Origin: Maniola hyperantus
Taxonomy: Eukaryota > Arthropoda > Insecta > Lepidoptera > Nymphalidae
Reading direction: 5' to 3'
Assembly: GCF_902806685.2 (NCBI RefSeq)
Contig: NC_048541.1
Span: 7,685,465 to 7,749,464, forward strand
DNA length: 64,000 nt
The first letter of the stretch is position 1. Each line of letters starts with the position of its first letter. The notes beneath the pieces were generated by a model. That model had not been told where the DNA came from, did no database searches, and saw nothing but the letters and a program-made list of their open reading frames with translations. Positions 10,660 through 23,020 of the stretch are shown piece by piece. The translations under genes and the position numbers were made by a program.

Positions 10660-11043
10660 ATGGAGAATCCAAGTGGAACTCAAGGACCAAGGGTAAGCGA
10701 TAAACGTTTAGCCCAAACTCAGGCAAAGGTGGATGAAGTTGTCGGAATTATGCGTGTCAATGTCGAGAAAGTTTTGGAGAGGGACCAGAAGTTGTCTGAA
10801 TTGGATAACAGAGCGGATGCTCTACAGCATGGTGCAGCGCAGTTTGAACAACAGGCTGGTAAACTCAAAAGAAAGTATTGGTGGCAAAACTTAAAGATGA
10901 TGTTAATTATTGGTGCTGTAGGAGCAGTCCTACTCATCATTATCATTGTATGGGCGACATCTGGTTCAAGCAGCTCCGCACCAGCACCGGCCCCGGCTCC
11001 TACTCAGGCCCCACCTGTTACCGACACACCGGCAGGTCGATAA
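10660..11043 (+). CDS. Syb: Synaptobrevin / VAMP (v-SNARE)
   Basis: A 127-residue R-SNARE of the VAMP2/3 type, driving vesicle fusion by pairing with syntaxin and SNAP-25-type partners. The SNARE motif spans about residues 15-75, with RLAQTQAKVDEVV, VLERDQKLSELDNRADAL and the zero-layer arginine at about position 41. The juxtamembrane KLKRKYWWQNLK leads into a single tail anchor (about 80-98). The C-terminus is an unusual Ala/Pro run (APAPAPAP) exposed on the lumenal side. The ATG sits in GAAAAAATGG, with an in-frame TAA at 11041-11043 and AATAAA at 11135-11140. The coding sequence is uninterrupted, although a perfect donor-like GGGTAAGC occurs at 10691-10698. Which insect paralogue it is (Syb or nSyb) is not certain. 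Confidence 0.93.
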   Translation: MENPSGTQGPRVSDKRLAQTQAKVDEVVGIMRVNVEKVLERDQKLSELDNRADALQHGAAQFEQQAGKLKRKYWWQNLKMMLIIGAVGAVLLIIIIVWATSGSSSSAPAPAPAPTQAPPVTDTPAGR

Positions 11044-13196
11044 TTCTTCTAAAATGACGAAACAATTGGCTACATTTTTCCACAGCTACCACATGATTCA
11101 TACGAAATACTGACACTTGACTGATTTTAATGAAAATAAAAGTAAAATATTTTGTAAAAAGCATAAAAACCTTCAAAGAATAAGGTGTTAATAAATTCAT
11201 ATCTATAATATTTTCTTGTAACTTTATACTTATCTACAAAAACTTTAAATCTAAACATATACATGTAAAACATAATAAATTATACAAAGTAACCAGTGCT
11301 ATACATCTTAGGGCTATTTTATACATTACTATTTTTGTAAGCCAATTTAAGAATATGTATAGAAATTACTTAACATTAATGTAGGGACTATATTGAAGTC
11401 AACTGATACACAAAAAGATTATTTATTCAGTGTCTTAGTCTATTACCCACAAAAATTAAGAAAATAGAGCTATTCATCTGGCTTGCCCTCCATTTAGAAG
11501 GTTTCAACTTTATCAGATATATTAGGAAAAGGGCATAATTGCTTACATTTTTGGAGAGATCTAATTTATGTGATAAAGGATTCTTCGATAAAGGGTATTC
11601 TTGTCTAGGATATGGGGTCTAAATCCGACAATAAATGTCTTGAGTAATACGCAAAAAGCCATAGCACATAGTATGAACTTTCCTACTTTAAAATTATGTG
11701 CATTATAAAAATTTACAAAAATATGTTTCTAAAGATATTTATTAACCAGATTGAGCATAAGGACTGAATTTACCATTTATTATAATTATATTATACACAA
11801 TTAGATATGGAAAAGGTGTTTCTATAAAAAGTTACATATTTGTTGATTTGTTAAAATGTATCATCAAATGATCAATGTTGCTGACTTGTATGTTGCCTAT
11901 GTGAATTCCATTTATTAAGCACAAATTGTATAAATAACTGAAGCACAAAGTAGGTTACTTTATTCTTTTAGTTTGTAATATTATTATTGATTCTTACACT
12001 GTGTCGTGTCTAGATCATTGTTCCTCAACCTTTACATAGGTCTTAAACCACTTGGCATAAGGCTGGCGAACAAAATGGTGTTATTTCACAAAATATTTTA
12101 CAGGAACAAAAACTGAACGAAAGTTACTGAAACTACTGCAATTATAACATTTTGTTAGTAGTCACAAAATTTGGACTCAACTTTAGTACAGTTTTAGGGC
12201 TATTTTTCTTGGAAATGAGTTCAAGTATATGTTCAGTGATCAAAATCATGAATTTTGAACTCGATTTCAGTAGTTTTAGGTTGATTTGCGTAGAAATGAG
12301 TTCAGATTTATATTTAGTGGGCCAAAAAAAAAATTCATCAAGAGGTGTAATTACACCATTGAGATTGCCACCTCCTCATATTATATATTTGCTCTGGGCG
12401 GGTCTTGCTCCTTAGAAAAGAAGCTGCTGATGCTATCTAGTGGTCTCTGTTGGTTCACTGCAGCTGTCCAAGCTCACTAAAAAGGCTAGACTAGTCTAGC
12501 CGCTAGAGCAAGGTTTGAAGGTAACAGCTTTATTTGATAAAGGTAATTGTTTAGATTTTTGCAGATCTATTCCAATTTACAATACTAAGTTCTATCTGTC
12601 TCCAATTGGCACACCAGAAGCACAAGTGGAATTGAACTATTATATTATAGTTGAGAAATGATGGTCTAAAATAAAATAAAAACTTTGTTATTGTTTAATT
12701 TTTGCATTTCTTATTAGTTTTTGTAACACCCTTTGGGACCAACAATTCTGTTTACTGTACAAGGTGTAAGGGTCCTTCAGTTTCCAATATTGTCTTCATA
12801 GTTAATGTGTAAGTCGATGTTGTATATTAAATCTATATTATCTTTAACCAGTTGTTTTGTATTATACGATGTATGAAATACATTTTATTCCTCAAGCCCT
12901 GATTTAAGTTGTGATAAGTATAATTCTTATCAACCTTTTCTAGATCTTGGCATTTTATCAGTATTTAAGGAAAAGATAATGTGATTACTGATGATTAGTC
13001 ATGATATTATTTGTGCAAAATTGTAATGCCTTTGTTAAATTTTTGCTTATCAATAAAAAAAATTAGCTTTGTTTTGCTGAAGACTTGACCTCAGAATGTT
13101 AATTTTTAATAAGTGATAAATACATCTATTGTGGCTTAAACAATTCATAATAAGTACCTATTGAAATACAAATCAAGCGATATAGCCGATATATAT
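11044..13196. other. Synaptobrevin 3' UTR and AT-rich flank, no further gene
   Basis: AATAAA signals occur at 11135 and again near 11190 and beyond, so the 3' UTR may be short or long. No conserved reading frame is seen. A diverged tandem duplication of about 85 bp (units near 12165-12240 and 12250-12325, both with GAAATGAGTTCA) is the only structure noticed. Confidence 0.5.
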
Positions 13197-13236
13197 AATC
13201 GCTATATATATATATATATATATATATATAGCGATT
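13197..13236. repeat. (TA)14 microsatellite with palindromic flanks
   Basis: AATCGC, then 14 TA units, then GCGATT. The whole 40-bp tract is a perfect palindrome. A second GCGATATAG-type sequence lies just upstream. Confidence 0.85.
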
Positions 13237-13436
13237 TTGTGAAAATTTATAATTTTGCTTTTTAAAATTTCTAATTTTAAGTTGTTAATTTTTGTAAGTA
13301 TGTTTATGTTAGTTTGTACTCGTATTTTAATTAGTGTAATTGGCTTTATGGCCGTTCTAATTAAATAATAAATAATAATAATAATAGCCGTACCTACTAA
13401 GTTACTAACTCATTTGATGACGATTTTTTTTTAAAT

Positions 13437-13725
13437 TTTATAGACTAGCGCTTGGCTGCAATCAGACCTGTGGCAAATGATGATGCAGCCTATGGAGCGC
13501 GCTTGAAGATGCCTATTCACTCTGGACTTGAAGTATAATTGGAGGGGAAAACTGATGCTAGAAGGGTGTTCCAAATCTTGGCGGTTCGAATTAGAAATGA
13601 GGAGGCAAATCGCTTCGTACGTATCCGTGGAGTTTCGACTACGTACGGGTGCAGACCTTGGCGATGCCTTGCGGTACGATAGTAGAAAGGTGAAGGAGGA
13701 ACTAGGTCGAAAAGTTCTTCGGCAC
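13437..13725 (+). repeat. Dispersed element family S, copy 2
   Basis: It starts TAGACTAGCGCTTGGCTGCA and contains GAGGAGGCAAATCGCTTCGT and GGCGATGCCTTGCGG. The reverse copy at 52425-52690 and the fragment at 430-500 share these blocks. It looks like a retroposon tail, but the class is unresolved. Open frames across it (13431-13776, both strands) are not genes. Confidence 0.65.
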
Positions 13726-13775
13726 ACTCCGAAATATATTCTGTTCGATCATTGTTCGATTGTAGGGTTTATGTA

Positions 13776-14290
13776 GCTTGCAAGGCGAAAAGAAACCGTT
13801 TTATAAAAATAGTTTATTTATAGTCTGATTAGACTGCTATTGGCTATTGTGTCTAATGAATTACAAATTCTTGCAAATAGCTAGTATGTTACACGCCTAG
13901 CATTCCAATTGCACCATTTGTTACTTGTTAGCATTCAGTAATGTTAGTTAGGTAACTAATATCAACAATTACTGCTCTGAAGCGAAAATATTTACCTGTT
14001 TAGTTTTTTCTGCATTGTCTTATGAACTGTAAACTACCTACATTTTTATAACTATCTTGTGCCCGCGACTTCGCTCATGTGTTATTTGTAAAGCTCTGAA
14101 AGAAACTTTTCGGAATAAAAAGTAGCTTATTTATTGTAATTTGTAAATTACACCATGCAACAATTTCTATCAGCTTGCGAAAGTGCAATCAAAATCGGTC
14201 TAACCGCTTCAAAGATAAGGCTGGACAATGTTATCGGTAGCAGGTAATACCTAACTACGTAGGTACCTATTATATTTATGGGAAAAAGAC
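13776..14290. other. No gene seen
   Basis: AT-rich sequence with one short stretch, CCCGCGACTTCGCTCATG (about 14062), that resembles the end of the GTCT-associated element (family D). Nothing else is recognised. Confidence 0.4.
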
Positions 14291-14314
14291 GACAAACGGT
14301 TAGGTTTAGGCATT

Positions 14315-14382
14315 AAATGGCGCGTGAGAAGTAATTTTGTACGGACTATGGTCCCTACAAAATTACTTCTCACGCGCCATTT
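14315..14382. mobile_element. Short fold-back element, family R, copy 1
   Basis: A perfect 27-bp inverted repeat (14315-14341 and 14356-14382, core GGCGCGTGAGAAGTAATTTT) surrounds a 14-nt loop. It shares its ends with the longer copy at 44013-44161 and is probably an internal deletion derivative. Confidence 0.75.
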
Positions 14383-14597
14383 TAACTCTATGGGTCAACT
14401 GTCATGTCACAGTTGAGATGAGTCGGCAAGAAACTCGGCAGTTTCTCTTTTTAAATCATAAATGTTAAGATAAGGTAAATACGAATAAACAAAGTGTTTG
14501 CAGTTATTTCAAAACCACAAACTGCAGACACGTAAATTTTATTATTCGTACCTATGTATCTATACCACTTCAAGAAACATTTTATAATAGGCACGGT

Positions 14598-14892
14598 TTA
14601 GACCTTGACTGCAATATCACCTGGTGGTAAGTGATGATGCCGTGGAAGCGGGCTAACCTGGAAGGGTTATGGCAATTTTTATTAAACCCACACCCCTTTG
14701 GTTTCTACAGGGCATCGTACCGGAACGCTAAACCGCTTGGCGGCACGGCTTTGCCGGTAGAGTAGTAACTAGCCACGGTCGAAGCCCCCCATCAGACCAG
14801 GCCAGACAAATCAGAAAATTCCAAACCCCTGCCGGAAATCGAACCCGGATCCTCCCTCTAATAAGCACCAGCGCTAACCACTGCGCCAGGCC
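14598..14892 (-). repeat. tRNA-derived SINE, family A, copy 2
   Basis: Reverse orientation: the 3' end (CTTGACTGCAATATCACC) comes first and the tRNA-like head (CGAACCCGGATCCTCC, CACTGCGCCAGG) last. Confidence 0.85.
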
Positions 14893-15185
14893 GCGTTTCC
14901 TCTATAGAAAATGAAAAATGAAATGAAAATAATAAATAATAAATAGACCAAGTATATTGGCGTTATTTCTAAACGGGACGTGGCATGCATCATAGATTAT
15001 TGCAATATTGCATTATGCAGGTGGCACCGGGCACGGACACCGCCACATCTGCGCAATGACTGTCACTTTGTATAAATTGCGCCTAGCTGTAATAATACTG
15101 CAAAGTCTTTGGAGGAGTGTCCGCACGACCTCTTCACTGTTGTCTGCCACGCACACACAGATAAAGGAGTCTGCCACGTGTCTAT

Positions 15186-15376
15186 CCATACGTCCATACT
15201 AATATTATAAATGCGAAAGTGTGTATGTACGTCTGTCTGTCTGTCTGCTAGCTTTTCACTGCCCATCCGTTTAACCGATTTTAATGAAATTTGGTACAGA
15301 GACTACTTAACTTACGTCCGCGTGGAATTAGGTTTTTTAAAAATCCCGTGGGAACTCTTTGATTTTCCGGGATTAA
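15186..15376 (+). repeat. GTCT-microsatellite-associated element, family D, copy 1
   Basis: It has ATACTAATATTATAAATGCG, then (GTCT)n, GCTAGCTTTTCACTGCCCAT, TTTAACCGATTTTAATGAAA and GAGTTCCCACGGGA-type sequence. From memory this resembles the lepidopteran MINE-1/Helitron-like repeats. It recurs about a dozen times in this window. Confidence 0.7.
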
Positions 15377-15525
15377 ATCATTTATTTCTCATTGTAACTG
15401 TTTGTCTCTACAAAATAAAATAAATTAAATTAAATTAAATGCAAAAATCACATCAATTCGTTGCACCGGTTGCGACGTGATTGAAGGGCAAACCAACAAA
15501 AACAATAAGGGTACTGATAGGTACT

Positions 15526-15728
15526 AGATGATGCCCGCGACTTCGTCCACGTGGATTCAGGTTTTTCCCGTTAAATCGTGACAAAAAGTAGCCTATATCC
15601 TTTATCAGGACGTAAGCTAACTCTGTAGGTACCAAATTTCATCAAATCAAAATCGGTTAAATTGTTGTGCCATGAAAAGCTAGCAGACAGTCAGACATTT
15701 TCGCCTATTTTCTAATATTAGTATGGAT
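15526..15728 (-). repeat. Family D, copy 2 (reverse)
   Basis: It starts GATGATGCCCGCGACTTCGT and ends CTAATATTAGTATGG, the reverse of copy 1. The microsatellite is short. Confidence 0.7.
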
Positions 15729-16117
15729 TCAGTAGGTACCTACTTATAGTGTAATGTGTGGATAATAATCAAGTCGAAGGTTGGAATACTAGGTTCAAGG
15801 TTGAATGTGTTCAAGTCAAACAGTAGGCAGGTTAGTAGGTAGGTAGGTATAACTAGTATGTTTGTCATCTAAATTATTTTGTTAACTGCGTGTAAACGTG
15901 TACGTAGGAGGCTTATAGTTGGTCATGTACAGCGTGTTTTCGTTCTGGTGGATAAGGACTACTACACCCACGTCTAATATAACCCTGATTGAATCACAAA
16001 ATGCTGACGCGGTAATCCGAAGTTGAAAAACAAGCGAGGAAGCTTAGTTTTCCATTTAAGGAGCTGCTTAGATGTGTGGGCTACTATGTTCGATAAAGCT
16101 TCCTAATCCATAGTCTA

Positions 16118-16180
16118 TACTACTATTATAAATGCGGAAGTGTGTATGTCTGTCTGCCAGCTTTCTTGCCTACGCCCTAA
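16118..16180 (+). repeat. Family D head fragment
   Basis: TACTATTATAAATGCGGAAG followed by GTCTGTCTG; truncated after about 60 bp. The SINE-B tail fragment GGGCCGGCGATGGGTTGATC follows at 16225-16265. Confidence 0.55.
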
Positions 16181-16287
16181 ATTCTTCTCATTAGGTACTT
16201 AGGTACTACTAGTAGTACTAGTAGTGGGCCGGCGATGGGTTGATCACTTGGTTGTTCATGATGATGGTCCTTCTACAACTGGACAAT

Positions 16288-16407
16288 GTATAGTTCGCGA
16301 CAGGTCGAGATGGCAATCGGTATATGAGGCGGGGGGACGCCCCAAACGTCCCCCGAGCTGGCCCGCACTGGGATAGCGCGGGGGCTGTGCGCATGTGCGG
16401 GGAGTTC
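16288..16407. mobile_element. GC-rich MITE, family E, copy 3 (one arm missing)
   Basis: The left arm CGACAGGTCGAGATGGCAAT and the GC-rich middle (GATAGCGCGGGGGCTGTGCG) are present; the matching right arm ending in TCGACCTGTCGCG is not. Confidence 0.65.
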
Positions 16408-17032
16408 CAAGCGAGACAAGACGCTTTATGGAGTCACTCTCACGCCGGGAGACGTGTCCGAAGAATTTTAATATGCGACTCTGTACTAACACCGAAAGTC
16501 GTTGTTTAATGCCGAAGAATTTACCTCCTAGTCAGCTGAATAATAAAACTTTTACTTTGTTCCTAGGTTGAGGAGTGTGAACTGTGAGATAGTATCATGA
16601 TAGTATCCAATTTCGATGAAACATGAGGCTTGTGAAGAATAACGCGGAAGCTCGCGGGTAGGTATAGTCAGGTACCGTAGATACATCGTTACGCTCTGCT
16701 TGTTAGGTGACAAATCATCGCTGACCTCAGTCGCCTCGATCTTAGATTAGCAACGCTTCATTATCGTCATTATTAAGATTTTAATAGCGAGCGTTCGAGA
16801 AATTCCAAGGTAATTAATTTTCAGTCTAGTTTATGGCTAGTTTTAGAAATTTCATAAACAACATTCTTTATGAGGTAGGTACATAACCTACCTATCTTCT
16901 TGGAAAAATTTATTCCGGTAAGGTTAACAGTATCTCTTTCCATATTGCCTATAGGTAGGTAGTTTATAGACTGCTCAGTGCTCACGACAAGACTGAAGTT
17001 AGATTCCAAGAGCTCGCTAGATATTGATAGGT

Positions 17033-17215
17033 AAGTAGCCGACAGGAAATATTGTTGGTACATCGACCTTTAGCAAGAGGTTTCGGCTTCGTAGAGCGTT
17101 GTCTCTGTCACTCATACCAATGTGACATTTTGTCGGTTTTAAAGACAGAGACAACGCTCTACGAAACTGCTATCTCTTTCTAAAGGTCGATGTACAATAT
17201 TTCCTGCCGGCTACT
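17033..17215. mobile_element. Palindromic MITE, family P, copy 1
   Basis: The ends are TAGCCGACAGGAAATATTG and CAATATTTCCTGCCGGCTA. The inner arms CGTAGAGCGTTGTCTCTGTC and GACAGAGACAACGCTCTACG are exact inverses. Six copies occur in the window (17033, 21248, 33952, 40849, 53448, 57001). Confidence 0.85.
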
Positions 17216-17617
17216 GTACCTAAGTACATGGGCTTGAAACAAGCAGGTACCCTAAGTAAATAGATATAGAGGTAAACAATTTTGTTCATAAATATGGTTG
17301 GACTGATGAAACAGCCCTGATCAGAAACCATCTTGATCCGTTTAGGTCGATGAATTGAAAGGCAGAGGCACTAACCGTTCCTAATTCGCAGAGTCATTCA
17401 CCCGTGAGGTGAGATGTTCTTATTATGAAAATCACGTAGGTACCTACCTACTTAGTACCTACTACTACGAGTATAGTATAATTTAGGTCTGAGTGTTGAC
17501 TTTTTGATCATATAGTCTACACTTCGCATCATGAGCTACGCGACAGCGATACGTAAGTATGACGGTAACACTTCGTTTCTCCACATTATCTAAATCTAAA
17601 TAAATATGTACTTAACT

Positions 17618-17823
17618 AGAAGGAAAAGCTGACTGACTGACTGAACTATCAACGCACATCTCAAACTACTGAACGGATCGGGCTGATTTGGCATGCAGAT
17701 AGCTAGGTATTAGTAGGTAGGTACGTAGACATCCGCGATTTTTGAAAATTCATTTCCTAAAGGTGGTAAAATAGGGGTTTGACTAGTCCACGCGGACGAA
17801 GTCGTCGCGGGTATAAACTAGTT
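17618..17823 (+). repeat. GACT-microsatellite-associated element, family F, copy 1
   Basis: AAGGAAAAGCTGACTGACTG, GGCATGCAGATAGCTAGGTA, AAATAGGGGTTTGA and GTCCACGCGGACGAAGTCG. Other copies are at 33118 (partial), 41856 and 44283 (reverse). Confidence 0.75.
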
Positions 17824-18841
17824 ATAGGTACCTATTTCTATACAAAACAGTGTTCAAAATTCGCTTTCCAAGTGTCGCGTGTGGATATCGTGCTTCGTGG
17901 TCGCGTTGCTCAAAGTCTACCTTTCCGAGGTTCCGACTTCTGTAGCGTCACACAACTTCAAGGGTGTTTTACTAAACGTCGTCAGCCCAACCCTACATCA
18001 AACTTCACTCATTGGCGGCTCTATTGTCGTAGGTTGACTCTAGAACATAGAAATAAAATGCTGTAGAACAAGCTTTTAGGTTTAGGACCTACCTACCTTG
18101 TACCTAGGTATGATGAAATAAGAAATCTCACTGTTAAAAAGTTATGAGATCTCTAGTAGAGCCAAGCCCCTAGCTGAGCTTCGATTTATGCTGCCCATGC
18201 TGCCTGTCACAAGTCCAAAGTATATAACGATAAATTATGACCCTACATCCTAATAAAAAGTCTAGGACTGATGATCATTTTGGTGATCATCAGTGAGCCA
18301 CGAAATCGACGTACCTATTTCAGATATCAACAGACAACAAATCATCAGATAAGCAGAATCAGTTAATTCTGCAGAAGTAGGGTAGATAAATCCGGAAACT
18401 TCAGCATTATGTAATTAACAAGAAGGCCGGCTGTGGAATTTCGAAGAGCTTCCCGTTAGATAGTGAAGGTGTCAACGACACGACGGACGCGACCATGCAT
18501 AATGGCTTATCGGTTTCATTATGGGCTCTGGCTTCCGTTGATGTGCTAAGTTGCTGACATGCCTTGCAACTTGCAACATCATTATTGTTATTGTGGAACT
18601 TTAATGTGCGAAGGTAGCTGCACCTACAGTACTTAGTACTTACTCTGGTACTTACCATAAGGTCGGTTGTGCAATTTTACTATTTTTCAGGAGCGCCACA
18701 ACAACAATGTTGTTCTTACTCTATACCACCTCTATACATTTTTATTGACATGTTTCGTAAAATGCACTTGTAGCATAAAAGTAGTGGATTAAGTACCTAC
18801 AGTATGTAGGACAGTAGGATGATACGGGTACGTACCTATTT
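17824..18841. other. No gene seen
   Basis: Open stretches at 17824-18066 and 18407-18658 show no family resemblance or splice context. Unique-looking AT-rich sequence. Confidence 0.4.
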
Positions 18842-19245
18842 TTAGGGTTCCCTACCTCAAAAGGAAAAACGGAACTCTTATAGGATCACTTGTTTGTCTG
18901 TCTGTCTGTCAAGAAACCTAGAGGGTACTTCCCGTTGACCTAGAATCATGAAATTTGGTAGGTGTTATAGCAGATATTAGGGGAAAAATCTGAAAACCGT
19001 GAATTTGTAGTTATATTACAGAAAAAATTAAAATGTGTTCATGAAAATATAATTAGTATTTTCAACTTTTAAAGTAAGATTACTATACCAAGTGGGGTAT
19101 CATATGAAAGGGCTTTACCTGTACATTCTAAAACAGACTTTTATGCATAATAGTTTTTGATGCATCGTGCAAAATGTCGAAAAAAAAAAGACGGTACTAC
19201 GGAATACTCATTACGCGAGTCTGACTAGCACTTGGCCGGTTTTTT
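18842..19245 (+). repeat. Dispersed element family C, copy 3
   Basis: Full-length copy from AGGGTTCCCTACCTCAAAAG to CACTTGGCCGGTTTTTT, with GTTTGTCTGTCTGTCTGTC. Confidence 0.85.
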
Positions 19246-21166
19246 AATTTTAGACCGTTAACTGCGCAGATAATCCGACCTTATACTATAATCGCGTCGG
19301 GAAATTCATTATGTTCTTGTGGCTCTGTATATATTATGGTCATGACACGAGTGTCGGTGCAATGAGGTTTCGAGGGAATTTTGAATTATAGAATGTAAGT
19401 ATTGTATTCTAGAAAATTCTAGCAAATACTTACGAGAAGTTTCTCGAAAGTAAATTCCTTTCTAGAACATTGTTTGTCTACATCTCTGCTACTCACCAGT
19501 AGGTAGTAGGTACCTACTGGTGAGTAGCTTCGCTTCTATTCTAAAACATCCCGACACATTTTTGGGCTTTTCATAAGAAACCAGTGTATTTTTCAAGAAG
19601 AAATTTTAACCATCCACTATCACTCACGCATTACTTACTAACCACTCTCTTATTATTGTTATCTATGGGAGACCAAGGCGCTATCTACCGCTATAACAGT
19701 GAGTGGAGGCAAAGGATAGTTGTGGGGAAAAGTCGGTTTTTACGAACAGACACTTGACTTTTTCATATTTTATACTTACTGCTAACGAGCGAAAATATAA
19801 ATCCTCTATTCCCTATTCCTGTGGGAATTTTCTACCCTTAGGATTTTTCAAAATTCAAATCGAATGAACTTCGAGGGTAGGTACACCATATTATTTTAAT
19901 GAGAAAAATAATCATTGAAATTCGAAATCGGATAACCCAGTACTAAGTGGTGAAATTAATTGACAGATGATGGCCAACAATTTAGTGGGTAGGTATTGTT
20001 TGTTCATCAATTTCCTACCCTTAGGTATGGTTTTTAAAAAAATTTAAACAGGGTCAACTTCGAGGTAAATCCTATCTAAAAATACATCAATTTATCTGTA
20101 AAAAGTTAGGCGTTGGTAGGTAGTCATACCTAGGTAGGTAGGTACCTACTTACCTACATGAAAATAATATAGGCTTATGCTTCGACTTTGAGGACCTTTT
20201 CTTTTTTCGTCGAAACGTTACAGACGGATCTGAAAAAACTATAAGGGTTCTTTCTTTTACTACGGAACCATAAAAAGCGCCTTCGCACGGAATGTAAACG
20301 AGAAGAACCCCTAACCATGAGAATAGCGAACTACCTAGTGCATGGATTATTTGATTACAAGTTGGATAAGGACGACACATAGTGAATCATTCATTAAAAC
20401 GGCTGATTGTTTACCTGGTTGACAACAACTGTTTAGTGTTTAATGAGGTCGCCAGTTCCGTCTGTTAAGTCATTACTTCTGTATTCAGTGGCGGATTAAC
20501 CCTTAGGCGCCTGAGGCGTTAGCTTTGGGCCTCTGCTTCTAAGAGGGCCTCCAAAGTTCAAATCTTGAAAAATCCTTTTTAGTCAAATCCGGGCTCGGGC
20601 TCAAAATCGGGCTCCTAAAAAATTGAAAAGTGAAACAAACGTAATGGTTTTGGAAGTCGGTTTTTTTTAAATTTTTATTCAAAGAGACTTTTATTTTTGA
20701 ATTTTCAAGTGAATCTACCACTGGTTCGGTCAAGTTATTTTATGTACAAACGAATTAGGAAGCATCTTTACTTGGGTCTAGTATGCATCATACTAGATAC
20801 ATATACCTAATGAAAAGATCCTTGATAAAACACTCGTAGAGTTTCAAAAATTAGGTTAAGGCCTTGTTATGGCTCATGGCTGTAAGAAGAAATACTCTGA
20901 ACATACAAAGGTTATAAGGTATGATCATATGATATACGACATACCTAGTACCTTCCTGGTATGACTATGGTTGGTGGACTAGCGATGGAAAAACAATGAT
21001 GTAATATGTATGTGGGTAGATACGTCTACGTTATTTCAGTGTTAATAATAATAACTATGGTGGATATGCATATTTACCTGAGCACGTATAAATATAGTAC
21101 CTACCTGGTAATAAAATTAATAACTTATTGCGATATTATTGTAAGCTTATTGATAGTAAGTCCATA
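19246..21166. other. No gene seen; one hAT-like terminus
   Basis: CAGTGGCGGATTAACCC at 20486-20502 looks like a hAT-family 5' terminal repeat, and the following 150 bp has GGGCTCGGGCTC-type simple sequence. I could not find the matching right end. The remainder shows only scattered GTAGGTACCTAC runs. Confidence 0.35.
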
Positions 21167-21541
21167 TCCATACTCAATATTATAAATGCGAAAGTCTGTC
21201 TGTCTGTCTGCTAGTTTTGCACGGCCCGACAGTTTAACAGATTGTTACAGTACGCGGCAGAAAGTAATGTACATCGGCCTTTAGAATGACATCTCGGCTT
21301 TGTAGAGCGTTGTCTCTGTCACTCATACCTATATATGACGTTTTATCGGTCTCAACGACAGAGACAATGCTCTACAAATCTGCTATTTCCTTCTAAAGGT
21401 CGATGTACATTACTTTCGGCCGCGTATTGTTAGCTTACATCCTTGGGACGGACACAGGCTACCTACTTTTTATCCCGGAAAATCAAAGAGTTCCCACAGG
21501 ATTTTAAAACCCGAAATCGAAGTCGCGGGCATCATCGAGTA
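21167..21541 (+). repeat. Family D, copy split by a MITE
   Basis: The head (ATACTCAATATTATAAATGC, GTCT repeats) ends at 21247, and the tail (TTAGCTTACATCCTTGGGAC ... GTCGCGGGCATCATCGAG) resumes at 21430. The gap is exactly the palindromic element at 21248-21429, flanked by TTA on both sides. Confidence 0.8.
21248..21429. mobile_element. Palindromic MITE, family P, copy 2
   Basis: It begins CAGTACGCGGCAGAAAGTA and ends TACTTTCGGCCGCGTATTG, flanked by TTA (21245-21247 and 21430-21432). It is inserted inside a family D element, so it is younger than that copy. Confidence 0.85.
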
Positions 21542-23020
21542 ATTAATGATTAGGTATACAGTCGAATTAATGCACTAGAAACATATTATACACTTCACAC
21601 TAATACCTAATACTTATCACAATTCAAGAACTAGGTAAGCAACGTAGCATTAGAATTGCAAATACCTACTGTAAATACGAAAGTAGAATTTGTTTATTGA
21701 ATACTTATTCTATCAGCTACATCTACTGATCTAATTTTAATAATCAACTTCGAAAAATAAAGTTTCTCAATTCGACGTTTTAGATTGGGTGGGTAGTGTT
21801 AATGTGGAATCTGAGAAAGGAAGTAAGCTGACCGCTGACGTCATCAAAAATTCAAAATGGCAGACTAAATTTGGACATGGATACCTTGATATCTTTAAAG
21901 GACATCAAATAAAAGTCTACGCTGAGTAGGCAGGTAGAATATACCTACTTAAACATTTTAAAATAAGCAGATAATGATTTTATTATTAGGTACCTACCTA
22001 CTATACATGCTAAAGTTAGTTTGGGATATAATCTAAGGCTGCATCATCATGACCAATAAGCTGCAACGGTTTACAAATGAGGTTAATTATTAATTCATTA
22101 CGTTCATAACCATAAAATAAGTAACACAACGACATTACAAGATCCGTCTTAAATTACTTAAACGTTAATGTCATCGTCGTCGTTTATAACAGTAGCTATC
22201 GCGCATACTCCAGATTCCAGAGAAGTCTGAATTCATAAATGTGGTATTCCTTCAAAGTTCAAAATGTGAAGGAATTTGGGACGTGAATGAAAAACGTCAA
22301 CACGTTTCAAACATAAGCGGGAGTTCCTGAAACTGCAGAGCTTTGTGAATTCTAAAAACAGTTGCCCTAATGTTTCCTGCATGTTGAAAGAGCTGATGGC
22401 ATTAACAAATGGCATGTAGACTAGGGTAAAAGCTTTGCCGGGTAAGTCTACCTACAATGTTTACATTACATGCGCAGTCTATTTGTGTGGAACGAACCGC
22501 GGGCGTGATATTAATGACAGGAATCTGTAAACTTTATGGCCGATGTTTGTATATCTGTCCGTTTATTGCTGTAGAGAGTTTAGGCAGACTTTTACGGAGT
22601 TCTATAAAAATTGCATAATCCTACCTATACCTAAACTAATATCTCAAGTCTACAAACTTTACGTCCTGTTAAAAAAATCAACTTCTGTTAGTATTTCAGA
22701 GAGGCTTTTCTACATTGAATCGTTTTGAAATTATGTTAGAATATTCCTCATTTTTTAATTAATTTAGTAGGGCCTACAGTGTTAGACGATAGGCGAATAA
22801 ATATTGACTTTGAACATGACTATTCCGGCTTTACTGTCAAGTATGTAACAGGTTACTGCCAAAACCACGAAACGTTATAAAAACTATAAAATCAATAAAC
22901 ATTAAATTTATGACGATGTTTATTTAGTGTTCTTATGTTAGGTAGGTACGACTAGGCTAGACGTTTTAACATGACGTAATGAAATAAATCGTACCGGCGC
23001 GGCCGCGACCAAAACTGCAA
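21542..23020. other. No gene seen
   Basis: No conserved reading frame and few repeats. The stretch at about 22140-22540 has mixed base composition unlike the AT-rich flanks, but I cannot assign a function. Confidence 0.35.
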
